Assembly (NCBI GenBank): GCA_947095535.1 | Contig: OX352772.1 | Coordinates: forward strand, 314,536,018 to 314,600,017 | Direction: 5' to 3' | Source: Poecilobothrus nobilitatus | Lineage: Eukaryota; Arthropoda; Insecta; Diptera; Dolichopodidae | DNA: 64,000 nucleotides | Shown: positions 48,151 to 60,900 of the stretch, in pieces | How positions within the stretch are numbered: position 1 is the first letter of the stretch | Layout: each line of letters starts with the position of its first letter | Made by a program: the position numbers and the translations under genes | Notes under the pieces: model-generated | Databases searched by the model: none | What the model saw: only the letters and a program-made list of their open reading frames with translations | Told to the model about the DNA's origin: nothing

Positions 48151-51059
48151 AAAGAATTTGATGGAATGATAAATGTACTTATATCAGAAATAGGCCCGGA
48201 AAGTTTGTTCTTTATTATATTTATTTATTTGTTTGTTTACTTTTGGGTTTCTTTCCGTTTTTTTTTTTTTTTTTATGGGGGTTTTTATTTCATTTTTTTT
48301 ATTTTTGTAAATTTGATTTTATTGAAAATTTACTTAAAAAAACATTTATTAAAGGAATGTCATTTTTGTTTTTGTTGGTTTTGGGGGAAAATTCGTTTTC
48401 GCCATAGGGTAAATCAAACAAAATAAAAAAGGCAAATATATATATATAGTTTTTGATGACTTAATATATCATTTTTGTTTTTTTTTGAAAGAGAGAGGAA
48501 GAACATAAAAAGAAAATTGATTTAATTTTTAATATGTTTATAAGAGGAAAATATAAATATGTAATTTGTTTTTTTTTTTATCGCAAATGAAATTTTATAA
48601 AATGCCTATAGAAATTATTTGAGGTTAAAAAAAATTTTTTTTTTTTCTTTTATTGTAGTAAGTTCTTTTATTGTACTTAGTTTATTAGTTAAAATCGGAT
48701 TTTAAAATGAAGATCGGATGATGATTTTGTAAAAATCTTTTTGATAATAATAATAATAATAAATGGATTTCATAAAGAAAACATTAAAAGATATAAAAGG
48801 AAAAAAAAAGTTGAAATGAAAATTTCAAATTAAAAATAGTTGAAATTAAGATTTAAAATATGGCACTATAATTTTCAGACTTCCGAGTAGCTCTTTTGAA
48901 ATCATTTTTTTCGTTGCTGCATTTATTTTTGCCTTAAAAAAACCGGGGTTTGTCTTTTTTTCTTGAGAAAATGCTAATAGCCTTTCAGTTTAAGATTTTT
49001 TAATTTTTTTAATGTAAGTGTACATTTTACTTGGTGTTGCCTCATCTGGTTATAAAGTTTAAATACACAGTATTTTCTAGTATTTCTTAAGTTAATAGTA
49101 GATAAAATTTATATGAGATATTGAGCCTTAAGTGCGTAATTTCGGTTCTTTTTTGAATATTCTTTTTAACGATATTCAAAAATTCTGACAGAACTCTGAC
49201 AGAATACTGATTATTCTGTTTAATTTAGAGTAATGCCGAATGAGTTTTAAAAAACTAAGCTTTTTTTTTTTTTAAACTCATTCGGTATCATTGATACGCT
49301 ACTGAAGTGAGTGATAGACCCTTTCTTAACTATAATTGAATTGTTAAAAAAATATATTGTTTGAAGTTGATATCCAATCATCAGACCACCAATTTCTTAT
49401 TTCACGTCGTATTTGGTCGTATTATTTTGCTAATATTTTTGGTGTCATTCCGCTTATGATTGGTGATTTTAAATTTCTTTTATTGTTAATTGTCTTTTAA
49501 GTTTTTTGAAGTTGCAGTGCGAGTGTAATCTGTAAATAGGTTAAATGGTAGTTTAATGATTTTATGTTTTCAATTGCGGAAGTTTGTATTGTATCTTATA
49601 ATATAACAACTAAAAACTCGAATATTGAAGCAATATTAAAAATTCCCAAGATTAAACAAAAATTTAAATTAATAAAAGTATTTACATAAATTTATTTTAA
49701 CAAAACAACAAATTTGTTTTGAAAATTTTATGTAAAAACTCCAGAAACACCTAAAAATATTCTCTAAATGATTGCCTAGCTATAAATATAGATATTTTTC
49801 TATTCAATTCTATTTAAATATATTTTTTTATTTTTCAACAATAACGCGCCAAAATTAAACTCGATGCATTAAATGAAGAAAAATACTTTAATATGCATTC
49901 AAATGTAACAAGATAAATGACAAATCCATTGTGTACTCCAATTATTAATCTCAGATGGCATTTTTACAATATTCAAAGAATGTTAATTTTTTATTTGGAT
50001 GTAAATGTGACGGTCTACAAGGAGATAATTTAAGAATTAAAAAAAGGACAACAAAACAATAGAAAATATATCTATTTTTAACATGAAACAGGCTATTTCC
50101 TTTGTAAGGATGAATAGGTAATTTTTAAAGAAGACCAGTTTATTATTAATTTTTGATAAGTACCCATTCTGGTATGGGGTAATAATATTTATAGTATTGC
50201 CAATATTTAACCAATTATAAGGATATTTTGTAAAGTTGTTTTAATGATTCATCAATGTCACAAAATCTAATTAAGTGTTTGTCAAATTAAATTTGTATTG
50301 TTTTCAAATAAGGAAATTGCTAAGGGATAATTGTGTTATATCAGTATTAAACATAAGTTATTTTGGACAGTTTTAATATATAAGAATAAAAATTTGGAAA
50401 ACATAACAGTATACAATATAAAAACAATTTAAGAAACGAAAAATTTTAATATACAAATATAAATATAGAAATGGTATGAAGATTTTTTAATATTTTTCAT
50501 TATTTGAAGTGTTATCATTAAAAAAAATTCTAATAATGATATTTGAATAATTATAGGATTCTATCATAAGAGAAAAGTATCAGACTGAAATTATTAAAAA
50601 AGGATATTTTTTTATGTAATCTGCTTGTCTTAAATAAATGTATTTAAATGTATTTTTAAGAATAAAAAAATTAAAGAACTACTGTAGAAGTAAAATCTTT
50701 GGATGATCGAGTGAACGAATTTATTTTTAATTATTTAAAAAGAATGTGTATAGTGTTTCGTTTTTTTGGTTAGTATTTAGTTTTAGGATACCTTGCAACA
50801 ATACCAAATTAATTTGTTACATTGCTACCAAACTGTACATTTGTATTAAATGTTCTATACTAAAGTTTGGTTTTAAAGTGGATGGTTTTGATTGGTTAAA
50901 GGTCAACATTATCGGGAGAAACGACTTGCAAATAATCAAATATGTTTCGGCTTATTCAAAAACAAACCGGTAATTGAATTTTAGGAAATCTTATAGACTA
51001 CACATACGAAATTCCAAAAAATTATTAAAGTATTAATTTATAAAAATTAATTTTGTTTT
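48151..51059. other. Non-coding stretch
   Basis: One hairpin at 49233-49288 (arms ATGCCGAATGAGTTTT and AAACTCATTCGGTAT). The open frame at 50746-50973 has no recognisable domain and no supporting signals. Nothing else supported. Confidence 0.5.
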
Positions 51060-51580
51060 TTAATCCGTTTACAAATATTTCAATTGGGCAGTATAGACTT
51101 TGGCTAGCAGATACAACATGCAGTACAACCAGAGCCTTGTGACTATATATGACTTCAAAAAAGTCCAATGCATACTTTCTCCTTCTATATCTGCAATTAG
51201 ATAATTTGTTGGTGTTATTTGTTGGTGTTACGGATCATTGTGTTATAGGTAGATATGCTAGAAGCCTAGGTATGCATGGAAATCTTTACTGTAGATTTTG
51301 TAGAGGAATTGACATGATGCGTGGAGCATTTTATCTGCATCTATTCTAGTTTGTCAAGGAAAATATGAAAATATTTTGATAGTTTGTTTTTCTAAAATTT
51401 AGGTGAACTCTTTGACATGGATCTCAGAAGCTTTCAAAATTTATACAGTATTATAGTGGCATAAATCAAGCGGAACTTAACAGAAATTTTGGCGGAATAG
51501 GCTCTTCTACATTTTAAAGGTACATTACGGACCTAGAGTTTAGTGATTGCTGACGCATTAGGTCTTGATAAATGAAACAA
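51060..51580 (+). pseudogene. LINE C-terminal relic
   Basis: The frame contains LLVLFVGVTDHCVIGRYARS and LGMHGNLYCRFCRGIDMM. This is the LINE C-terminal VGxLTGHCxxGRHAxxLG...CRFC motif, with TGHC changed to TDHC. The downstream nucleotides match the 3' part of the relic at 34.0 kb. Probably the same family as 17.8 and 34.0 kb. Confidence 0.75.
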
Positions 51581-52419
51581 ATTTATATTAAGACTATTTC
51601 TACTATTTCCATATCTAGGACCTAACTATTGCTATATCTTTAATAATATTATAGTAAAGTTTTTTCACCAAGCGGGTTTTAACATTTTTCAACATTGGTT
51701 TTAAACTAATAGGGGAAAATAAGAAAGAGAAATAAAGAGGACAAAATTATTCTTTTTGCGATAAGATTTTTATTTTTAATTGTTCTTTATAGAGTGCTTT
51801 TGTAACTTGATTTGCACATTATATATCTATTCTGCATACAAAAAGAAGGAAATAAAAGGGAACTTTAAAATATAGAATCAATATGATGTTGGAACAGCTC
51901 CACTATTTTACACAATTCCAAATGTTTCTTCTCATTATTTCTATTCGATCTATTCTATGTTCCTCTAGCCCAATAATTTTTTGATTCGATACTATCTAGC
52001 ACAATGTGTTTTATTTAAATGTTTTGTAAATTACTTTTGTTTGCATTTGGGTAAAATGTATTTCCGAAAGAGCAAGATACGTTCTATATTTCTCTTTCGT
52101 TTTTGTTGTATTCATGGATCCATGTTTTCCCTAGTCAGTTGTGTATCGGAATATCTAACGTTATTAGCTGGGTTAATCTTCCTTTTGCTTCTTTGTTTGT
52201 AATTTCATCGCGGTTTATTTCAACATGTCCTGTTATTCATGTAATTTGTTTTTTCACCTATATTCTTTATTATTTTGTTGTCGATTTTCATTATAGTTCG
52301 TGCAGATTTTCTTTCGATATTTTATGCAATAGAATGTTTGTCAAAGGTTGTTTTACGTATGTACATAAGGTTGGTACTTTAATATTCTTATGGAGTAGCA
52401 ATATTTTTTCTCTTTTTAC

Positions 52420-52975
52420 TACATTTCCAAAAAACTTTTGAAAAAATGTGCTTTTTTTCAATCTGAAAACGGAATTCCTTTTACCTTTGTAAATCAATAT
52501 CAATATTACTCATTTTTTTTTTTAAATTTAGTATTACAGTTGTGTGAAACCCAAATTTTGCATGATTTTTCTACCTTCATAACTCCGGCACGCTTTTAGA
52601 TAGGGAGTTGAAATTTTGAGATAAGATTGAACTTTTAGAATTAATATAAGTTTTCTCAGAATTTTTTTTGGTATCACCTTCTGTTTGAGAGCTATTAGCG
52701 CTCAAAAGTTGAAAATTTGCTTTATTTAGACACCTGCACAAATTTTGTTACGGAAAAACATAAATATTAAAGCTTCAGTAATATATTTTTACGTGTGTTA
52801 ACGGTTTTTTTTAGTTATTTAGGCTCCAAAAAAGTACCAAAAAATACTATTTTCACATATTTTCTTATATGAAATTTTCAAATTTAGGTGCACTGCAGTC
52901 ACAATTCTAAACAGTTTGTATTATCTTTTGGAAATGTACGCTTTTAAAAACCGTTGCTTTACATTTTGCTTTGTT
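52420..52975 (+). mobile_element. Family B copy with internal deletion
   Basis: ACATTTCCAAAAAACTTTTG is followed directly by CAATCTGAAAACGGAATTCC, so about 230 bp including the CCGT tract is missing relative to 36081-36897. It ends ACCGTTGCTTTACATTTTGC. Confidence 0.65.
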
Positions 52976-55900
52976 TAAATTAATTATGTACTTAATTAGT
53001 ACTACTTTTACTGAATAAAAATAAAATTAATTGTCACTAAATTACACTTTTTAACACTCTTTTAAAAAATATCTAATTTATTCAGTTTTAAAAGACAAGT
53101 TTGCATGTATGTATGTACCCACGTCTTTTTATTTTACGAGAAGTATGAATATAATTTTTTTCGTTTTTCCTACACGTTTTCATTTCTTTTTTTTACTTTT
53201 TTTTTTCTCCTTAATATGAATTTATTTCATTTCCATGTTCCATGTCCCATTAAAATAAAAAAGACAATTTATTTACATTCAAAAATTAAATAATTTCTTT
53301 GTATATCTTCAGATAGAAAGTTAAAAAATCTATAGCTGTTAAAAAAAAATGAGCAATCATCATAAGATATTTTCGATTGATTGAAAGAAAAATTGGTACA
53401 TACTTTGAGTATGTAAAAACGTATTTTATAGAAAGAAAAATAAAAAATAAAATACAAGATTCTAAAATTATTGAAACCCAAAATAAAATATAAAAAGTTT
53501 ATTAAATTGTCAAAAATGTATTTTTTTGTTTTAGACCAAAAAAACAAAATTGTTTCTTCCAAAGAAAATTAATATGAAAAGTGATGTAGCAAAAATTCTA
53601 AAAGCTATATTTGAAATGTTAGAAGAACATATTAAAAATGTTTTGAATATATATAATATGGTAAATAAGTGAATATACAGATTAATGGTATTAGTCAGTC
53701 AGATATAAACATATGCTTTAAAATGCCTTACAGGATATGATTTGGAAGGCTAACCAAGGAACTTGCTTTCAAAATGAAGAAGTCATCATTATACCAAATC
53801 AAATTCAGCCTTAATAACTCAAAATTTTATTTATATAAAAAAGTTTACTTTGGATATGTATTATTATTATATAAGGCTTCGGTATTATAGTTTCGTTTGC
53901 TTTTTTATCTGTGTATTATAAATACTTTTAAACTTACTGTTGCGTGCATTATTTTATAAAAATTCTCATGCTTACAGTTTCTGGAGGACTCATTTGAGTG
54001 AATTGATTTGATTAGCTTTTAGAGATTTTATGATTATTTTCACTTATATGTTGGTCTTAGGTAGTATAATTGGTGATTATAGGGTTTGAATTTCAATATT
54101 AGCTGGGAAAATGGAAGACTGTAAAAATATCAAATGTTAAAAAGTATTGACAAAGAAAATTGTTGGAAATATAAGAGCATATAAATTGTCGACGTCTTTT
54201 TTTCATTAATATTTATGTTAATATTGTCTCAGACAACATTTTTTTTAGTTAAGATTTATATTTTGGTCAAAATTTTCTCAGTTGACATTAATTAATTTTA
54301 CGGTGATTAAAATGTATATTTTTTGATCATGGAAAATTCATCTTCAGATAAGTAAATAATATTGGATTGAAAGTGGAATAAAAGTTACTTACAAATTTTA
54401 ATTTTCCCAGATAATTAATAATGGCATTTCGAGAAAAATTTTTTTTCATTATGTAAAATTACATTTTTATTTAAATAAGATTAAGCATGAGTTAAGCAAA
54501 GTTATATTAACATATTCAACTTGAGATGAAAATAATCAGAAATAAATAATAGTATAAATACAAGTATTAAAATATTACAAGAAAATTTAAGAACATATTT
54601 TGATCTCTAATTATAGTTTTTGATAGAAGGTATGACATAAAGTAAAACAATAAATTTATTAAAAAAAAAAGTTAAAAATTATTTCATTTTGAACTAAGAG
54701 AAACTAATGAAATTGATAAAGTCAAGTCTAAACAAATAAGAAGAGTAAAAATATAAGACTTTATAAATAATTTATTTACTCACTCACTTTATTATAAGGT
54801 ACTCATCTCTTTCTATATACATATACTGCATTTCTTATGCTCTTTGTAGTATTTTTCTTATTAATTTCTATTACAAGTTCTTTTTACATCATTTCATTAT
54901 AATTTTAAAATATATGTATATGTAGCATATATAGAAGAGCAGCAGCTTAACTCTACTCATCATTTCTATATCATACAATCAAGTTTTCTTTTAATTCGAT
55001 CTAGTTAAGAAAATAATATATATGCATAGGTATGTATGCATAGGTTATTGTGTGTGTATGTCAAATTGAGTAGGTGGAAAGTTCAATCAATTGGGAATAA
55101 TAAAGAGTATGAAGTGTTTTTTTTTTGAAAATATGCATAGCATGCACATACTAGTAGATGAGAAGAAAAATGAAAAAAAGAATAGAAATATAAAATTAAA
55201 TCAACACGTATCTTTGTGACAAATAAAAAAAAAGCAAAAAGAAAAAAAAAGAAAATGGAAAATGGAAAATATTTAAAAGAATATCAGAGACACATTATAT
55301 CTACTTGCTTTTTTTTACTTATCGTAAAAATTTTTTATTCTGTAATACAGAGTTTCAGTCAATAGTCACTTTTAGACTCATTGAAGTGTTAGTGTATAAA
55401 TGTTGTTACTTTCAATCAGCCATTGAATGCCTTGTTGATTAAATCAATGATAATGTTTTTTGAAATTGGTTTCTTTTTAGTGTAAATTTATGCAGTATTT
55501 TTTTTTTTTTGTTTCTTTTTAAAGTACAGCTTACATGTTGCAGATTGTAAAAGTGTCAATAAAGTTAATGGTAGTTTTTCTAAAAAAAAATTCTTATAAA
55601 TTTTATAAAATTAAAATACGAAAATAATTAGTTAAGATGAATTTATTATTTTTTTTTTGTGTATACGAGTTCAACTTTGTTTAGAGTTCTTGAATTCGGT
55701 TTGGGTTAGTGTTTTTCATAAGTAGAACGTCTTGTTCTCCGTTGTATAAAATTTAAAACCAGAAAAGATTTTAAATGGAATTAATTAAGTACAAAATTTT
55801 GTATGAAATGACAAATTTTTGTTTTTTTATTCTTGAAAAAAAATAGAAAGAGTATTAAAAATATAATTAGAAATATATTAGTTTATCCGTCAGTGAGCAG

Positions 55901-56009
55901 AAACTTATACCGATTATGTTACTTTTATGTCATTTGAAGAATAATATTTGGTTGGCTATCATCTTTACTTAATTAAAAATTTTTTGTTGGCTATATTTTT
56001 AGCCCATTT
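52976..56009. other. Non-coding A+T-rich stretch
   Basis: No exon, RNA gene or repeat family recognised. The frames at 53105-53293 and 53269-53562 are low-complexity Phe/Lys-rich translations. Confidence 0.45.
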
Positions 56010-56580
56010 TCAAAAAATTTTGGAAAAATGTGCTTATTTGTTTCATTCTGTCCGTCTCTCCTTTCGTCTAGCTGGTTGATAACAAAACTTCTACACCGTT
56101 TGAAATAAAGCAATGAAATTTTAACTACGGATAGGCATCGCGAAAAAACTAATTTTGTTGAATAACTTTTCTCTGCAGTCCCACCCGCTTTTATAGCCCT
56201 ACAAATTTGGAAAAAGACCTATCTTTTAATTGTTATAACACAGGTTCTATGAAGCATATTTTCCATCTGAAAACACCAAACAATAGCTGGTTTTATAAAC
56301 TTTATAAATATATATAAAATAAATATGCTTTTCCATGCGGTATCTTAGTATACCGTTATGTGGTACTCAATTTTTAACTTAGAAACTTGAAATTTTGAAA
56401 GGAGTTAAATGTTTGAAAATAAGTATGACTCATTTCAGAAAATATTTTTATATCGCCCCGCGTTTAGGAGTTGTAAGGGGTCAAAAACTGAAAATTTCCT
56501 ATTACCTGCAACTTGGGCACCTGTCCAAATTTTTTTGAAGTAATATACAAAAATTAAAGCTACAACATTATATTTTTGTT
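56010..56580 (+). mobile_element. Chimeric or intermediate family A/B copy
   Basis: The left end is family B-like (TTTTCAAAAAATTTTGGAAA, CTGTCCGTCTCTCC, AACAAAACTTCTACACCG). The right end is family A-like (TTTAGGAGTTGTAAGGGGTC, AACTTGGGCACCTG, AAATTAAAGCTACAACATTA). Confidence 0.65.
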
Positions 56581-57663
56581 TGTGTTGTGCTATTTTTCAA
56601 TATATCTACTCTTTACTCTAGGATTGTTATGGAATATTTTTTAATTTTGGAAATGTGCTATATTTTATATATAACTATATTTTATATGTATTTTTTAATG
56701 TATATTTTTTTAGGATATATTCATTCTAAAATGTGTGCTAAAATTAATTCTGTAACTATTCTGAGCTGTAGTTTCATTTATATTTCCTCGAACTTCACTT
56801 TATTTCCTGAAAATACAAATATCTAATAATGAAAATAAAATATCTGATTGAAATATAAACAAAATATTGATAAAATATAATATTGCACATCATTTATCAT
56901 CATAATTGTAGTTGATACACACAACACTTTATGAAATCGTTTCAAAATAAAAACTTGTAAAATATAAGTATATGTTCTAATAATTTCTCAAATGACAAGA
57001 TACAGTAATTTTCCTCGTAATATATATTTTAATTTTTTCTTTGATTTTCTGATCAATTTATACAGTTTGAATTACAGATACGTTCTAAGTATGTATAAAT
57101 ATTGATGTCAATACAATTTGCAATGATATTTGCAATTAAAAATATGATAAGACTTTAATAGTCGTTTTCATGAAATGTTGTAAAATTGGAGTGTACATAA
57201 TCGTAATAGTTTCAAAAAAAAATTGCAAAAGAAACTAGACAGAGGAAAGAGATCGATTGATTTTTATTTATTCGATATTTTAAGTAAAAATGCTAATCAA
57301 TGATAAAAAAAAAAACCTTGCCAAAGGAAAAAATGTAGAAATAATGTTAAAGAAAAAGTGAGATAGAAAGAGCAAAGAAGAAAAATTCATTTCAATAAAA
57401 TTTAAAAGAAATATAGTTAACAATATTAAAGAGAAAAACATTTAATTAATTCCGCTTGTGCAAAGGACCTCTTAGCAGAAAATTAAAAAAAGGAAATAAA
57501 TAAAAAAAAAAATATTATTTTGTATGTATGATAGCAGTATTTTATGTTATTGTAAATCTGTACTTATGAATTTATTCTTTTTAAAACTATGTTTTCTCTG
57601 CGCCTAAAATTATGCAATTTCGATATTTATATCTTCCATAAGAAATTTCGAATGATTAAGCAC

Positions 57664-57945
57664 AGGGGCTTCGGTAGCCTAGTGGGTAGGCGTGTGGCGT
57701 ATTAACCGAAGGAGTGTGGGTTCGATCCCTGCACAGGTCGTAAGTGTTTTTTTCTTTATATACCCCCCTTACGACCAAATATAATGTAAATATATAGTAT
57801 ATATAATATAAACAAAATATATGTTAGTATATAATTTAATAATAGTATAAAAACCTATAATAGCCTTAATAGCCGTTGGTTTAATAATATTGCATTACAT
57901 TTATGTATGTAATATTAATATAAATAAATAAATAAATCAATATTT
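57664..57945 (+). mobile_element. tRNA-derived SINE, copy 5
   Basis: The head is GGGGCTTCGGTAGCCTAG with box B GTGGGTTCGATCCC. The body has the stem GGTCGTAAGTG...CCCTTACGACC, and it ends in a TAAATAAATAAATAAAT tail. Just after it, a block CTATAATGGCCTAAATAGTC repeats an earlier CTATAATAGCCTTAATAGCC, about 100 bp apart. Confidence 0.75.
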
Positions 57946-57989
57946 GTGTTCAATCTATAATGGCCTAAATAGTCGATGGTTTAGTAACT

Positions 57990-60900
57990 CTTTTGAGAGA
58001 ATTTTTGATGTTTTCATCGTCCCTCGGAAAAAAAATGTTGCTTTATCTTATGGTATATGGCATAAGGAAGGGTACATATCGATACATTTTTATAACTGCT
58101 AAATAAACTTTTAAAATTTTTTTTTAAATAATACTGAATTATGGCAAGATTTAACAAAAAACTAAATTTATAATATTCAAATTTTAATCTCTACTAAATT
58201 GTATGAATATAATTTTTGATTTTATAAATAAAATACTAAAATGTTTGTGTGTGAGAAAAATAATTATAACTATTTCAATAATAATATAATCTTATCCCAA
58301 CAATAACAAAAACCTCTGCTAAATAAAGTTCCCGAAACAATAAATCAATATTTGATTTTTATGTAGCAGACGAACATAATAAAAAAAAAAAAAAATTTAT
58401 TGTTTAATTTGAAATGCATAAAATCACTTTAAAAATTTAAAGGTGATAATATATTATTTTGTAAAGGATCCAATTCAACACTTATATAATATTTATGTAT
58501 ATAAATATATTAAAAAATAAAAATAAATTGTTGAGTTTATTCAAAAAGTTTAATATATTTTTCTTTTGTTTAAATAAAAGATTGTAAAAATTGTAATTTT
58601 TCATTTATAACACCGGACTAATTTTGTCTAGTATTAAAATAACGGTTTTAAAAAAAATATATTTAAGCAATACCCATAAATTTGCGAGCACTAAGAAAAG
58701 AACAAATTAATTCATATTTAGAAAACTTTCCGAGATTCCGCGTTCAAAGCGGAATATTATTTACAAAACATAACCTTAGAATTCAAATTCAAATTCAAAA
58801 AAAAAAAAAAAAAACAATAGATATTATTAAAAACTACTAAAATAGTAGAAAGTGATATTTCAGATTAGACATATTATAATGCTTTCACAAGATGCGTGAA
58901 AAAAGATACTTTCGTTGCAACCTTAGTTAAAGCATTTAGAACTGGTTTTGTTAAAACTACTGTTACAACTATCTGAACAGCATTTGTTTCTACATTCAAT
59001 TTAACTTGAATTAAGAAATATTATCTATTAAAGTTAATTTGTCTCTAATTTTTATCGATTGTCATTAACTACAAACGTCAAATCATTTAACTCTAGGTAA
59101 ATGAATTGCGGTCTAATCATCCCTAATGAATTATTTTTAAATAAACACTTTGTCTAAACAATTAAAATTAAAAATATATAAGCCACGATAATTAAAATAT
59201 TTTTCTTTTATTAGGATTTATTTAAATACACATCCTATAGATGTACACATAAAAAATTTTTTTTTTTATATAAAAAAAAACAATAACAAAAAAAATTTAG
59301 TGTGTTAAAGAAAACAATGAAAGTGTTATGAAAAATTAATTGAGTTTTTTTCTCTTTTCTCTTTTATGTTTTGTTTTTGTTTTATTGTATTTTTGTAATT
59401 GGTTGGAAGTTAATGTGTTCAACAGTAACATTTGCAAAAAAACAAAAAAACATAAAAAAGTTCAAAACAAACAAAAAAAGAATTTAAAATGATGAATAAA
59501 TTGAAAATAAAGGTAAAGTGAACAAAAACAACGATTTAACAGAAACAAAAAGAAAAAAAAGGATAATTTTAAGCAATACAAATTAATTTCTGAAAACATG
59601 AAATTTTTTTTTTTTTTTATTTGTATAGGCCTTTGTCGTTCTTTTTTTTTTTTTTTTTGTTTATATTTAGTAGCTTAATTAAGATTGGGTGTTGCTTTGT
59701 TAAGACTTTGAGGATTTTAAGAATTCTTGTTTTGTGTGTGTTTAATTTTCATAATTTACAGGAAATTATCTGTTTGTTTTTTTTTTTTTTGAGTTTTGAA
59801 CCAAAAAAAAAAAAATACAATAATTAAAGAAAACATAAGTCAATTGTTAAAACATTATGTTGGTGGGTTGATTTGAAAGTCATAAATATATGAAAGATTT
59901 GTAAAAATTTTTAAGAATTTATGAAATTTTAGTTTATCAAATGTAAATATTCGATACATAATTAATATGTTTTTGTTTTTTTTTTTTCTCTGTATAAGGA
60001 TGGTGAGAATTATCAACAGATTCTGTACGAAATACAGTTATGTGAGATTTTTACTCAATAAAAATAACAGTCCTCTCTTAAATGATTAAAACTATAGTCT
60101 TATAAAGAATAACCATTAATTTTGCGTTAGCTCTTCTAGATATATTGGAGCTGCATAGCTGCATGAAGATGATTTAAGTTAATTGCAAAATCTATTGATT
60201 TAGTACTTTTAAGAATTCCATTGATTATCACATAGTTGGGAAACAAAATAAAGAACGCAACAAAATAAACAAATTTAAAACAAAAAGGATGAAAAATTTT
60301 AATATATACTCGAGACTATTGTACTGGTATAAATATACAGCAAGTATAGCTATAACGCTATGGTAACTAAATTTTTAGTTAATCGGAGCAAATAAAGATA
60401 AAATTAATGGAATCTTAGCAATTATTGTTAATGTAATATTTTACATACGAATAGTAATATCTGGAAATTTAAGTAAGAATGTGCATAATTATTTAAAAAA
60501 GATTGTTTTTTTTTTAAAAATAGTAAAAAGTTTGGCACAATATTTAGATAATATTTAACAATACTTAACAGTTTTATTATTGTGAAAAAGTAAATAAAAA
60601 ATATAAAAGAAATATAAAAGAGTAATAAACTTTAAAATAAATTATAATTAAAAAACAAAAATGTATAGATATATAAACATAAAATAGTTTATTAAATTTT
60701 GTCGTAAGAATGAGATGTCCTTTGAATTTTCATTTTTATTGAAAGTACTTTAGGCTTTTTTCCAAAAATAAAAAAAAAAATCATTATACACCCATGGTTT
60801 TTTCTTTGTTCCAATATATAATCCTTGTATATATCCTAAGGATGTATATATCCTAAGTCTAACAATTTAAGAAAATTTTTATAACCGATGAAAACTTTTT

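Noticed and set aside
50746..50973. 75-codon plus-strand frame with mixed composition
   Set aside because: It looks more protein-like than most, but I can identify no domain, start context, introns or relatives; not enough to call a gene.
58735..58753. Short hairpin TTCCGC-GTTCAAA-GCGGAA resembling a tRNA T-arm
   Set aside because: No box A, acceptor or anticodon arm nearby; only six base pairs.
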